64,000 nucleotides of DNA from assembly GCA_964654945.1 (NCBI GenBank), contig CAZZLN010000001.1:124001-188000 (forward strand), written 5' to 3'. Source of the DNA: HGM11788 sp964654945 (GTDB lineage Bacteria; Bacillota; Clostridia; Lachnospirales; CAG-274). How positions within the stretch are numbered: the first letter of the stretch is position 1; the number at the start of each line of letters is the position of its first letter. The notes beneath the pieces were generated by a model. It was not told where the DNA came from and searched no databases. It was given only the letters and a program-made list of their open reading frames with translations. The translations under genes were made by a program, and so were the position numbers. Below, piece after piece: positions 9,636 to 18,512 of this stretch.

Positions 9636-12600
9636 TATAGGCTCTCCTTTTCTTCATCAAATTTAACGGAAACAAGTTTTGATACTCCCTGCTCCTGCAT
9701 AGTTACACCATATAATATGTCGGCAGCCTCCATTGTTCCCTTTCTGTGAGAAATAACTATAAACTGAGTATCATCAATAAAGTTAGAAAGATATTCAGCA
9801 TACCTGTTTACATTTGCGTCGTCGAGGGCAGCTTCTATTTCATCAAGTATACAAAACGGAGAAGGCTTCATCTTAAGAATGGCAAAAAGAAGTGATATAG
9901 CAGTAAGTGCCTTTTCACCGCCTGATAAGAGCATCATATTCTGCAAAGCCTTTCCCGGAGGCTGAACAATAATTTCTATACCGCAATTTAGTATATCCTC
10001 ATTATCACATAGCTTTAATTCAGCCTTTCCCCCGCCAAACATTTCTGCAAAGGTTTCAGAAAAGTTTTTACCAATAAGCTTAAATTGTTCAGCAAACTGA
10101 TTTTCCATAAGAGTTTCAAGCTGATCTATAATTTTAACAAGCTTTTTTTCTGTTTCAAGAATATCATCTCTGTTTTTAGTTAAGAAATCAAACCTTTCTT
10201 TAACATTTTTATATTCCTCAACAGCATTCATATTAACATTTCCTAAAGCTTTTATTTCTCCTCTAAGCTTTCTTTCTTCTTTTTGTAAATCATTGTCAGA
10301 TAATTCCAGTTTTTCATAATCCTTTGCCATAACAAAGGTCATTTCATATTCTTCCCACATTGAGTCATATAAAACTCTGCACTTATTGTCAGTATTTTCT
10401 TTTCTAAGCTCAAGTCTGTTTAATTCCTTTTCAAGAGAAGCTTTTGTTTCAAGCTGCTTTATAATATCAGAATTAAGATTTTCTATATCTGTATTTATAT
10501 GAGCTTTTTTGTTGTTAAGTTCATCTGATAAAATTTTAAGATTTTCATATTCTTCCGATATTTTATTAATATCTGCTGTTATATTATTTTTATCAGTATT
10601 TTTAGAATTAATTTTATATTCAATTTCAGAAATTAATTTATCGGAATTTTCAATCTGAATATTAATAGAATTAATTTCTTCTTTAATTCTTGATATATCG
10701 GAGTTAAAAGAATAAATATCATTTTCAAGCTGATTTAATTCAACTCTTATTGCAGATATTTCTTTATTGCTTTCTTCCCGTATATCTCTGTCAGACTGAA
10801 TTTGTGTCTGAAATTCATCAAGCTTATTATTAATATCTTTTATTTTTGAATTAATCTCATCAAGTTCTTTTTGCTGATAATTAATATTTTCCTGTTCTTT
10901 GATGATTGTTTCGGATATTTGATTAAGTTCTTCCTCACAGCTATTTATTCTATTATCAATATCCTTAATATATTCCTCTGCCTGCTGTTTTTTATTGACA
11001 GCTTCTGTTTTTCTGATTGCAATTGTCTGCATTTCTTCTTTTGCTTCATCTATTCTGTATTCAAGATTTTCACAAATCTGCTCCATCTTTTCAACATCAT
11101 TATTTATTTTAGCCTGTTTTTCAAGAAGCATTTTAAGTTCATCTCTCAAAGTGAGAATTTCTCTGCCACGTGAGAATATACCGGCAGTCTTTTTGCTTAT
11201 TGAACCGCCGGTCATTGAACCACCGGCATTTAAAAGCTCACCGTCAAGAGTGACAATTTTATAAGCATATTTTGTCTTTCCGGCAAGAGCTACGGCATTA
11301 TCCAAATTATCAGCAACTATAACTCTTTCAAGAAGTGACGACATTATATTTTCATACTGAGGCTCATAGCTTATAAGCTCCTTTGCAATACCAACAACAC
11401 CCTTTTCATTAATAAGCTTATATTTGTCAGCACCAAGAGTCTTTGGCTTAATTGCAGTCATTGGCAAAAATGTGGCTCTGCCCTTATTGTTTTTCTTTAA
11501 ATAATTTATAGCCTGTTTAACATCACCTTCTGTTGATACAATAATATTTTGTACCGAAGAACCAAGAGCAATTTCAATAGCAGTTTCATACTCTTTGTCC
11601 ATATTAATAAGCTCACCGACAGCACCGCTGATACCTCTGAAATCAGGATTTTTATTATCTCTCTGACTAAGAACAGCCTTTACTCCGCCATAATATCCCT
11701 CGTAGCTTTTTTCAAGTTCGGATAAAATTTTAAGTCTTGAATTTTTATCCTGTATAGATTTATTTATGCCGGACTGATTATTTTTGGCACTGTTCATTTT
11801 ATCTCTAAGCTCAGAAAGCTGTCCGCTCATTTTCTCTATATTTTTTGTTGAAAGCTTATTTTCTTTATCAGCTCTTTCAAGCTCTTTAAGAGCGGTTTCA
11901 AGAACATTTTTTCTCTCATTAATCTGACCTGTAAGTTCAGATTTATCACTAATAATCTGTTCTTTTCTTGATATAAGCTGCTCAATCATAGCTTGTTTTC
12001 TGCTTATATCGCCTTTGATGTCAGTAGACCTGTTCATTTTTGTTATAATATCTGAATTATATTTATTTAACAATTCTTCACTGTCAGCAACCCTTGTGCT
12101 GATTTTAGAAAAATCCTCTATTTTTTCATTGTAAAGCTTTTGATTAACATCAAGCTCCTGTTTTTTTTCTGCAACTGATAAATTAATAACATCAATATTT
12201 GCATTTTTTTCAGATATAATTTTTACACTGTTTTCTTTTTCGGATTTTATTCTTTCAATATCTGAATTAAAATGTTCAATTTCCTGTTCAATGAGCTTTA
12301 TATCATTTTCTCTCTGCTCTCTTAAGGAACGGGTTTCAGATATAATTTCATTATTCTCATTTATTTTTAATTCTATATCTGCAAGCTTTTCTTTAAATAA
12401 TGCTATATTATCGTTATTTTCAGCTTCCTTTTTATTTTCATTATCTATATCATATTGAAGCTGATTAATATCTGAGCTGAGTTTTTTTATCTCTGTTTCA
12501 TATTTTTCTGCATCTCTTACAAATATATTCACCTTAACAAGCTTCATTCTATCAGCTAAAACTATAGCCTTTTTTGCTTTTTCAGCTTGAATTTCAAGAG

Positions 12601-13210
12601 GTCCTACCTGCACTTCAAGCTCAGATATTATATCATTTACTCTTACAAGATTTTCTCTTTCTTTATTTAATTTATTTGATGCTTCAGTGCTTCTGGCTCT
12701 GTATTTAACAATACCTGCGGCTTCCTCAAAAAGAAGCCTTCTGTCCTCTGACTTTACAGAAAGTATTTCATCAATTCTTCCCTGACCGATTATGGAATAG
12801 CCCTCTTTGCCTACACCTGTATCCATAAAAAGTTCAAGAATATCCTTTGCTCTGCATTTTGTTCCATTTATAAGATAATCACTTTCGCCTGAACGATACA
12901 CTCGTCTTGTTACAGTAACCTCTGAATAATCAATATTAAGTTTTCTGTCGGCATTGTCCATTATCATTGAAACTTCAGCAAAACCCAATGGCTTTCTGTT
13001 TGCAGTACCGTTAAATATAACGTCCTCCATTTTGTTTCCACGAAGGCTTTTGGCACTTTTTTCACCTAAAACCCAGCGAACAGCATCTGCAATATTGCTC
13101 TTTCCGCTTCCGTTTGGACCTACTACACAGGTTATACCTTTATTAAATTCCAGTTTTATTTTTTCAGGAAAGGACTTGAACCCCTGAAGCTCTAATCTTT
13201 TAAGATACAT
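9635..13210 (-). CDS. smc: Chromosome segregation ATPase SMC
   Basis: The condensin-like ATPase that organises the nucleoid with ScpA/ScpB. Walker A GPNGSGKSNIADAV lies near residue 32. Long coiled coils flank a hinge at about 500-660, which contains GVVGIAKELI and a glycine-rich GGSMTGGS. The C-terminal head has LLSGGEKALTAISL and Walker B FCILDEIEAALDDAN. Length is 1191 residues, normal. The ATG at 13210 (MYLKRLELQGFKSF) has GGAGAA upstream; a longer reading would add seven unlikely residues. ftsY is downstream; an rnc gene is not in this window. Confidence 0.97.
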   Translation of the reverse strand: MYLKRLELQGFKSFPEKIKLEFNKGITCVVGPNGSGKSNIADAVRWVLGEKSAKSLRGNKMEDVIFNGTANRKPLGFAEVSMIMDNADRKLNIDYSEVTVTRRVYRSGESDYLINGTKCRAKDILELFMDTGVGKEGYSIIGQGRIDEILSVKSEDRRLLFEEAAGIVKYRARSTEASNKLNKERENLVRVNDIISELEVQVGPLEIQAEKAKKAIVLADRMKLVKVNIFVRDAEKYETEIKKLSSDINQLQYDIDNENKKEAENNDNIALFKEKLADIELKINENNEIISETRSLREQRENDIKLIEQEIEHFNSDIERIKSEKENSVKIISEKNANIDVINLSVAEKKQELDVNQKLYNEKIEDFSKISTRVADSEELLNKYNSDIITKMNRSTDIKGDISRKQAMIEQLISRKEQIISDKSELTGQINERKNVLETALKELERADKENKLSTKNIEKMSGQLSELRDKMNSAKNNQSGINKSIQDKNSRLKILSELEKSYEGYYGGVKAVLSQRDNKNPDFRGISGAVGELINMDKEYETAIEIALGSSVQNIIVSTEGDVKQAINYLKKNNKGRATFLPMTAIKPKTLGADKYKLINEKGVVGIAKELISYEPQYENIMSSLLERVIVADNLDNAVALAGKTKYAYKIVTLDGELLNAGGSMTGGSISKKTAGIFSRGREILTLRDELKMLLEKQAKINNDVEKMEQICENLEYRIDEAKEEMQTIAIRKTEAVNKKQQAEEYIKDIDNRINSCEEELNQISETIIKEQENINYQQKELDEINSKIKDINNKLDEFQTQIQSDRDIREESNKEISAIRVELNQLENDIYSFNSDISRIKEEINSINIQIENSDKLISEIEYKINSKNTDKNNITADINKISEEYENLKILSDELNNKKAHINTDIENLNSDIIKQLETKASLEKELNRLELRKENTDNKCRVLYDSMWEEYEMTFVMAKDYEKLELSDNDLQKEERKLRGEIKALGNVNMNAVEEYKNVKERFDFLTKNRDDILETEKKLVKIIDQLETLMENQFAEQFKLIGKNFSETFAEMFGGGKAELKLCDNEDILNCGIEIIVQPPGKALQNMMLLSGGEKALTAISLLFAILKMKPSPFCILDEIEAALDDANVNRYAEYLSNFIDDTQFIVISHRKGTMEAADILYGVTMQEQGVSKLVSVKFDEEKESL

Positions 13211-13246
13211 AATATTTCTCCATCTATGCAAAATTTTACAAATATC

Positions 13247-13275
13247 ATTATATCAGATTTATTCGCAAATTTCCA
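13247..13275 (-). promoter_or_regulatory. Promoter of smc-ftsY
   Basis: Minus-strand TGGAAA, 17 bases, then TATAAT, with TGA before the -10 (extended form). The start of smc is about 37 bp downstream of the -10. The same TGGAAA -35 variant recurs ahead of pncB and the deacetylase gene. Confidence 0.6.
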
Positions 13276-13290
13276 TATATTATTAATAAA

Positions 13291-13329
13291 AATTATAAAA
13301 GACTCAAACCTTTTTCGGAATGAGTCTTT
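13291..13329 (-). terminator. Rho-independent terminator after purH
   Basis: A nine-base inverted repeat AAAGACTCA / TGAGTCTTT (13298-13306 with 13321-13329). On the minus strand it is followed by TTTTATAATTTTT. It sits 17 bp past the purH stop. Confidence 0.8.
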
Positions 13330-13346
13330 GTATTTTATAATAAATA

Positions 13347-14897
13347 TTAATGTCTGAAATGGCGCATACCTGTAAATACCATGGCGATACCATATTTATT
13401 GCAAGCATCTATGCTATCCTGATCTCTTACAGAACCCCCGGGCTGAATAATAGCAGTAATTCCAGCCTTAGCTGCTGCCTCTACACAATCATCAAAAGGG
13501 AAGAAGGCATCACTTGCAAGAACTGCACCCTTTACAGTATCAGCACCAAGCTGCTTAGTGCCATGGTCAATAGCCTGTTCAGTTGCCCAAATTCGGTTTA
13601 CCTGACCGGGTCCGATACCAACAGACTGCTTATCCTTACCAATAGCAATACCATTTGACTTTGTATACTTAACAATCTTCCAAGTAAATAATAAATCCTC
13701 CATTTCTTTTTCAGACGGAGCTCTGTCTGTAACTACCTTTAATTCACCCTCAAGAAGCTTGTTGTCAATATCCTGAACAAGAATACCTCCTGATACTTTT
13801 TTTACATCAAAAGCAGTTTCAGGCTGCTTCTTATTAATATTATCAAGCTTTAATAATCTAATATTCTTTTTCTTTGTAAGCACTTCCAAAGCATCTTCAT
13901 CAAAATCGGGAGCAAGCACAATTTCAAGGAAAATCTTGCTGATTTCTTCAGCAGTAGCCTTATTAATTTTTCTGTTAGCGCAAACAATACCTCCAAAAAT
14001 TGAAACAGGGTCAGTATTATAAGCTCTTACATAAGCTTCGTGAATATCCTTTCCGCTTGCTACACCACAAGGATTAGAATGCTTGCAGGCTACGATTGTA
14101 GGTTCATCATATTCCTTTAAAAGCTCTAAAGCTCCATGAGTATCATTGATATTGTTAAATGAAAGCTCTTTTCCATGTAACTGAGTAATTCCTGTGAGCA
14201 TACCCTCATTTGCTCCGACTTCCTTATAGAAAGCAGCTTTCTGATGAGGATTTTCACCATATCTCATATCCTGAACCTTTTCAAAAGTCATAGATAATGT
14301 ATCCGGATATTTTGGCAAACCGGCTTTATCTCTTAAATAATTTGCAATCATTGAATCATAATAGGCTGTATGATTAAATACCTTAGCTGCTAAATAAAAA
14401 TTGGTCTTAACAGATACCTTTTTGTTTTCTCTCAATTCTGTTAAAACCTGTTCATAATCAGCAGGGTCAATAATAACTGATACATCCTGATAATTCTTTG
14501 CAGCAGCTCTTAACATAGTAGGTCCGCCAATATCAATATTTTCAATAGCATCTTCTAATGTTACACCGGGCTTCATAATAGTCTGCTTAAAAGGATAAAG
14601 ATTGACGATAACAAGGTCAATTAAATCTACATTAAGCTCCTTTACCTGTGCCATATGTTCAGGCTTTGCTCTCATTGCAAGAATACCCGCATGAATATTT
14701 GGATGAAGGGTCTTAACTCTTCCGTCTAAACACTCAGGAAAACCTGTTACCTCTGATATACCGATTACCGGCAGTCCTGCCTCTTTTAACCTGTTATAAG
14801 TACCCCCTGTAGATACAATTTCAATTCCAAGCTTATTAAGTTCATTTGCAAATTCAACGATGCCTGTTTTGTCAGATACACTAATTAATGCTCTCAT
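13347..14897 (-). CDS. purH: Bifunctional AICAR formyltransferase / IMP cyclohydrolase
   Basis: It catalyses the last two steps of IMP synthesis: formylation of AICAR by 10-formyl-THF, then ring closure. The N-terminal MGS-like cyclohydrolase domain (about 1-150) begins MRALISVSDKTGIVEFA. The formyltransferase domain includes KHSNPCGVA (catalytic Lys-His) and the C-terminal PGGSVRDQ segment. At 516 residues it has full length. The ATG at 14897 is preceded by AGGAGGAT; a longer in-frame start would run into the leader terminator. It stands alone, and a ZTP riboswitch precedes it. ZTP accumulates when 10-formyl-THF is short, so control fits the reaction. Confidence 0.97.
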   Translation of the reverse strand: MRALISVSDKTGIVEFANELNKLGIEIVSTGGTYNRLKEAGLPVIGISEVTGFPECLDGRVKTLHPNIHAGILAMRAKPEHMAQVKELNVDLIDLVIVNLYPFKQTIMKPGVTLEDAIENIDIGGPTMLRAAAKNYQDVSVIIDPADYEQVLTELRENKKVSVKTNFYLAAKVFNHTAYYDSMIANYLRDKAGLPKYPDTLSMTFEKVQDMRYGENPHQKAAFYKEVGANEGMLTGITQLHGKELSFNNINDTHGALELLKEYDEPTIVACKHSNPCGVASGKDIHEAYVRAYNTDPVSIFGGIVCANRKINKATAEEISKIFLEIVLAPDFDEDALEVLTKKKNIRLLKLDNINKKQPETAFDVKKVSGGILVQDIDNKLLEGELKVVTDRAPSEKEMEDLLFTWKIVKYTKSNGIAIGKDKQSVGIGPGQVNRIWATEQAIDHGTKQLGADTVKGAVLASDAFFPFDDCVEAAAKAGITAIIQPGGSVRDQDSIDACNKYGIAMVFTGMRHFRH

Positions 14898-14925
14898 CTT
14901 AATCCTCCTAAAATTATTATAAATT

Positions 14926-14969
14926 AAAAAATGCCGCACCTTTCCAAGCTTTATGCCCAGACGGTCGGC
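14926..14969 (-). terminator. Regulated terminator of the purH leader
   Basis: On the minus strand GCCGACC (14969-14963) can pair with GGTGCGGC (14940-14933), followed by a T6 run. The 5' arm is also part of the riboswitch core, so ligand folding and terminator folding are mutually exclusive. Confidence 0.75.
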
Positions 14970-15016
14970 TACATTGCTTTATACTCCCCTGTGGTACTCC
15001 ACAAATCCGTCAGTAG
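14952..15016 (-). ncRNA. ZTP (pfl) riboswitch upstream of purH
   Basis: The minus strand reads ACTGACGGA, then a GTGG...CCAC hairpin, GGGGAGTATAA, and GCCGACCGTCTGGGCA. This order matches the conserved ZTP/ZMP (pfl) aptamer: the CUGACGG strand pairs with CCGUC, and a GCCGACCG-UCUGGGC block lies at the 3' side. I identify it by remembered consensus, not by a covariance search. The purH context is a classic one for this class. An overlapping terminator suggests a genetic ON switch upon Z nucleotide binding. Confidence 0.85.
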
Positions 15017-15032
15017 TACAAAGCCTATATAT

Positions 15033-15061
15033 AATATACCAAAAACTAAAAAAATTGTCAA
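15033..15061 (-). promoter_or_regulatory. Promoter of the purH leader
   Basis: Minus-strand TTGACA, 17 bases, TATATT. Transcription would begin about 10 bases ahead of the riboswitch. Confidence 0.7.
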
Positions 15062-15106
15062 TATTTTTATAAACCATAACCACCAATAAAATGATGGTTA
15101 TGATTT
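15062..15106 (-). terminator. Probable terminator after the L,D-transpeptidase gene
   Basis: A 12-base inverted repeat with one mismatch (15071-15082 with 15095-15106). On the minus strand it is followed by an A/T-rich but interrupted U-tract, so termination may be imperfect. Confidence 0.55.
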
Positions 15107-15147
15107 ATAATATTTTAAGTAAGCAATAGTATTATGGGCACCCTTAG

Positions 15148-17007
15148 TTATTCTATTGCAGCCGGAGTAATTACCATTTCCTGTATAACATTTCCGCTTA
15201 TAATATTACCGCTTTCATCAATAATAGTATTATTGGCAGCATTGTTATTAACTGCAGGAGTATTATTAGCAGTATTATTAACAGTAGTGTTAGTCTGTTT
15301 TTTAGTACCTGCTGTGTTATTTGTTGAGCTTGCTGTATCTTTTTTCTTTAAAGCTTCAGTCACAACCTCACTTGCAGTACCATTAGAGTTGCCGGTGCTT
15401 CCTGAAACAGCCATGGTTGTTACACCATTTGGCATACCGGTTGAATTTGTTGGCTGGAAGTTAGAAAGTCTTTCATGGTAATAACAAACTACAGGCATTT
15501 TTACGATTACCGCATCATATATATCTCCGGCTTTTTTAAGAGGAAGGTTTACACAGCCATGAGAGCCTCTGGTTCTGTAAAGCTCACCGCCAAAACTCGG
15601 CTGCCAAGTTGCATCGTGGAGGCCAATACCTCCATTAAATGGCATCCAGTATGAAACAGGTGTTCTATAGTTATCTCCAACAAGAGTCACATTTTTCATT
15701 TTATTTTTAAGCATATAAGTACCCTGTGGAGTAGCTCTTGATGTTCCTGCAAGACCTGTTACAACTGCTGTTTCAACAACAAGTTTACCGTTTACATATA
15801 CAAAAGCATACTGATTTGTAAGGTCAACCTCAACATAAGTATTGCCTATTCCGTCTACCTTAGGATCTAAAACATTCTGAGTATATGTTAATGTTAAATC
15901 AGCCTTTTCACCATTTAATAAAGCTTTTACAGCATTATCAGCAAGATTTTTAGTTTCAAGCTTACAGCCGTAATCACCGCCAACTACATCAACTATAGTT
16001 CCATGACTTGTTTTAAATTTACGGGTAATACCGGCAGTATTGTACTTTGCGGCAACCTTAGACACAGCATTGGTTATTGTTTCTTTATTAAGAGTAACAT
16101 TATAGTTATCATCAATAATAACTGATGCTTCTGCAATTTCCTTTGCCAAGTCAGAATCTATACCATCGCATTTTATTGAAAAACTGCCATAATTTAACAT
16201 ACTATTGGCTTTTTCGCAAGCTTCATCAAATTTATCAACATTTTCAATTTTTGTCGGCTTAGTATAGCAATCTGAATCATTGAGTTCCATTTCTTTATTT
16301 AATAAAAGAAGATTTTCCTTAACCTTAGCCTTATAAGCATCTTTATCAATTTCATCACCATAAATAGGGTCACCGACTTTAAACCTTCCGTCAACAAATT
16401 CTACTGACTGATTTTTATTTTCAACAGTAGTAGGCAAATTATAGCCTGCGCTTTCTTTAATAAAGCTTTCATAAGCTTCATCATCGACTGTTACATAGCT
16501 TTCAAGCTTAATTTCATCAGGCTGTTTAATATATCCTAAACCCCATAAAAGCTTATTCTGACCATTGATTATAGAAGTAATTCTATTATTAATATCATCC
16601 GAAAGATTAATGTTTACATCTTCAGATTTAATTGAATCTACAATCTGACCATCTTTTTTAATATCAAGAGAATATTCTTCAACCCTTGAGCTTAACTCAT
16701 TAACAAATGTTTCTGAATCCATACTTTCACAGCTTATACCCTCAACAGTTGTTTTAGGCAAAAACTTATGATTATACATAATATAGCCAAACACACAATA
16801 TGTAATAGCAGCAAGAACTATTAATGCAAAAACAGTTATAAGCGTAATTTTTAATGCCTTACCCTTTTTCTTTTTATGTTTATGTTCTGAACTTCTGCTT
16901 TTTGAATTCTGCTTTGGTTTTTCATTATGTGATTTGGTATGATTTCCTTTTGACTTATTAACCTCTTTGTTTCTTTCTGATTTTTCCTTTAAATTTTGTT
17001 CTTTCAT
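15148..17007 (-). CDS. Membrane-anchored L,D-transpeptidase (YkuD family) with peptidoglycan-binding repeats
   Basis: It probably forms 3-3 cross-links or exchanges peptides in peptidoglycan outside the cell. The first 48 residues are Lys/Ser/Asn-rich and cytoplasmic; a transmembrane segment follows at about 50-75. The middle region (about 85-370) matches the paired putative peptidoglycan-binding domains that precede YkuD in clostridial enzymes. The YkuD domain (about 385-510) has the catalytic signature HDATWQPSFGG ... RGSHGCVNLP with the nucleophilic Cys. The last 100 residues are Thr/Asn-rich low complexity, an extension absent from most relatives. The ATG at 17007 has GGAG upstream. It is apparently monocistronic. 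Confidence 0.9.
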   Translation of the reverse strand: MKEQNLKEKSERNKEVNKSKGNHTKSHNEKPKQNSKSRSSEHKHKKKKGKALKITLITVFALIVLAAITYCVFGYIMYNHKFLPKTTVEGISCESMDSETFVNELSSRVEEYSLDIKKDGQIVDSIKSEDVNINLSDDINNRITSIINGQNKLLWGLGYIKQPDEIKLESYVTVDDEAYESFIKESAGYNLPTTVENKNQSVEFVDGRFKVGDPIYGDEIDKDAYKAKVKENLLLLNKEMELNDSDCYTKPTKIENVDKFDEACEKANSMLNYGSFSIKCDGIDSDLAKEIAEASVIIDDNYNVTLNKETITNAVSKVAAKYNTAGITRKFKTSHGTIVDVVGGDYGCKLETKNLADNAVKALLNGEKADLTLTYTQNVLDPKVDGIGNTYVEVDLTNQYAFVYVNGKLVVETAVVTGLAGTSRATPQGTYMLKNKMKNVTLVGDNYRTPVSYWMPFNGGIGLHDATWQPSFGGELYRTRGSHGCVNLPLKKAGDIYDAVIVKMPVVCYYHERLSNFQPTNSTGMPNGVTTMAVSGSTGNSNGTASEVVTEALKKKDTASSTNNTAGTKKQTNTTVNNTANNTPAVNNNAANNTIIDESGNIISGNVIQEMVITPAAIE

Positions 17008-17151
17008 TTCTATCTCCTACCTGATTAAATATACTAATATATTTTAATACAATTCGACATATTTTTCAAGTCAAAATTATATTTTATATATATATATTTA
17101 ATCCGGAAATAATTATAACAAAAAAATCAGTACAAGTAATCAAAAAACATT

Positions 17152-18332
17152 TTATCCAATAAACATTTGAGCCCAATATGTAGTATCACCTTTGGTATAG
17201 CCAAGACCCATCTGAGTAAACGCAGAATTTAATATATTTTTTCTATGACCTTCCGAATTCATCCAGCCATTTACAACATCTTCTGCTGTTTTTTGACCTT
17301 TAGCTATATTTTCTCCTGCTGTATTATATGTAATTCCAAAGCTTTTCATCATATCAAAGGGTGAACCGTAAGTTGGTGATGTATGTGAAAAATAATTGTT
17401 ATTTTCCATATCCTCAGCCTTTAACTGGGCAACCTCATTAAGCTTAGTATTTAAAGTTAAAGGAGCTAAACCGTTATTTGTTCTCTGTATATTTACAAGA
17501 TTTAATACCTGCTGTGCATAGCTTGAAACAGTTACAGCTTCTGTTGTTGCTTCTGTTGTAGCTGTTGTTGGTTTAGTAGTTACAACAGTTGTTGCTTCTG
17601 TTGTTGCTTCTGTTGTAGCTGTTGTCGGTTTAGTAGCTGCAACAGTTGTTGCTTCTGTTGTTGCTGTTGTCGGTTTAGTAGTTGCAACAGTTGTTGCTTC
17701 TGTTGTTGCTGTTGTCGGTTTAGTAACTGCAACAGTTGTTGTTTCTGTTGGCTTTGTTGTTAATTCTGTTGTCTGTTCAAANNNNNNNNNNNNNNNNNNN
17801 NNNNNNNNNNNNNNNNNNNNNNNNNNNNNNNNNNNNNNNNNNNNNNNNNNNNNNNNNNNNNNNNNNNNNNNNNNNNNNNNNCTGCAACAGTTGTTGTTTC
17901 TGTTGGCTTTGTTGTTAATTCTGTTGTCTGTTCAAACTTTGACTCTGTAGTTGTCTGTGTTTCTGCTCCGGTTGTTGTTTCTGTAGTTTCTTCAATTACA
18001 GGCTTTGACTGAGTAGTAACTTCTTTTGATGTAACTTCAGTTGTAAATTCTATTGTAGTACTCTCAATAGCCTGGGTAGTAATTTCAAAATTAAATTGAT
18101 TATTTAACTGTTCTATAATTTTATTGATAATATCATCTTTATTTACATTATCAATATTTATATTAAAAGAATTAATAATATCTTTTATGCAATCAGAACA
18201 GTCAGTGTCCCAAGCTGAAACATTAAGTTTATCACATATTTCATGACAAATTTTATCACAGCTTTCTGTTGCCATTACAGGTGATGCCATTATCATAAGA
18301 GCTGCTGCTCCTGCTATTAATAATTTTTTCAT
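17152..18332 (-). CDS. Secreted CAP-domain (SCP/PR-1, YkwD-like) protein with Thr-rich repeats, interrupted by an assembly gap
   Basis: A signal peptide (MKKLLIAGAAALMIMASPVMA) leads into a Cys-containing domain of about 50 residues. A long Thr/Glu-rich tract and a C-terminal CAP domain follow. CAP features are FSHTSP, AGENIA, GWMNSEGHRKNIL and WAQMFIG, including the His/Glu positions typical of YkwD-like proteins. The reading frame breaks only across the 100-N run. Exact 55-bp copies flank the run; collapsing one copy plus the N run (155 bp) restores a single frame of 341 codons. The true gene is therefore almost certainly one intact secreted protein. The CAP part could be mistaken for a separate 85-residue gene starting at 17409. 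The start at 18332 has GGAGGATTGAG upstream. Its function is unknown; YkwD-like proteins are often sporulation- or envelope-associated. Confidence 0.85.
17534..17781 (-). repeat. Tandem 45-bp repeats coding TTVAxTKPTTATTEA
   Basis: Four imperfect units, two of them lengthened by an extra ATTEA-type insert of 12 bases, encode Thr-rich 15- to 19-residue blocks in the CAP-domain protein. They form a flexible, probably wall-spanning linker. Confidence 0.85.
17727..17936. repeat. Exact 55-bp duplication flanking the 100-N run
   Basis: Bases 17727-17781 are identical to 17882-17936, and the N run occupies exactly 17782-17881. A 55-bp exact overlap at contig ends is what an assembler using a 55-mer graph leaves. 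The gap is therefore likely an unmerged overlap rather than missing sequence. Confidence 0.8.
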
Positions 18333-18446
18333 ATCTCAATCCTCCATATTATTTTAATTAATATTTAGGACGTCCCGTAATGTAATTATACTATACATAA
18401 ATATTAAATTAAATGCAAAATATATGCCATATCTGTAAAAAAATAC

Positions 18447-18475
18447 TTGCAATACCATCATATATACATTAAAAT
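18447..18475 (+). promoter_or_regulatory. Promoter of prfC
   Basis: TTGCAA, 17 bases, TAAAAT, about 38 bp ahead of the chosen prfC ATG. It faces away from the CAP-protein gene. Confidence 0.6.
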
Positions 18476-18512
18476 AGAAAAGATGGAAATAAATATTGAA
18501 AGGAAATGTATT

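Noticed and set aside
10871..11264. Plus-strand open frames opposite smc
   Set aside because: They are AT-rich, have no SD and lie antisense to the smc coiled coil; codon patterns are shadows.
17152..17409. A separate 85-residue CAP protein starting at 17409
   Set aside because: The upstream in-frame sequence continues the same CAP domain and Thr-rich linker; there is no SD. It is the C-terminus of the 18332 gene, cut off only by the N run.
18369..18377. GGACGTCC palindrome between the CAP gene and prfC
   Set aside because: Eight-base palindrome without a second copy or known regulator; likely chance.
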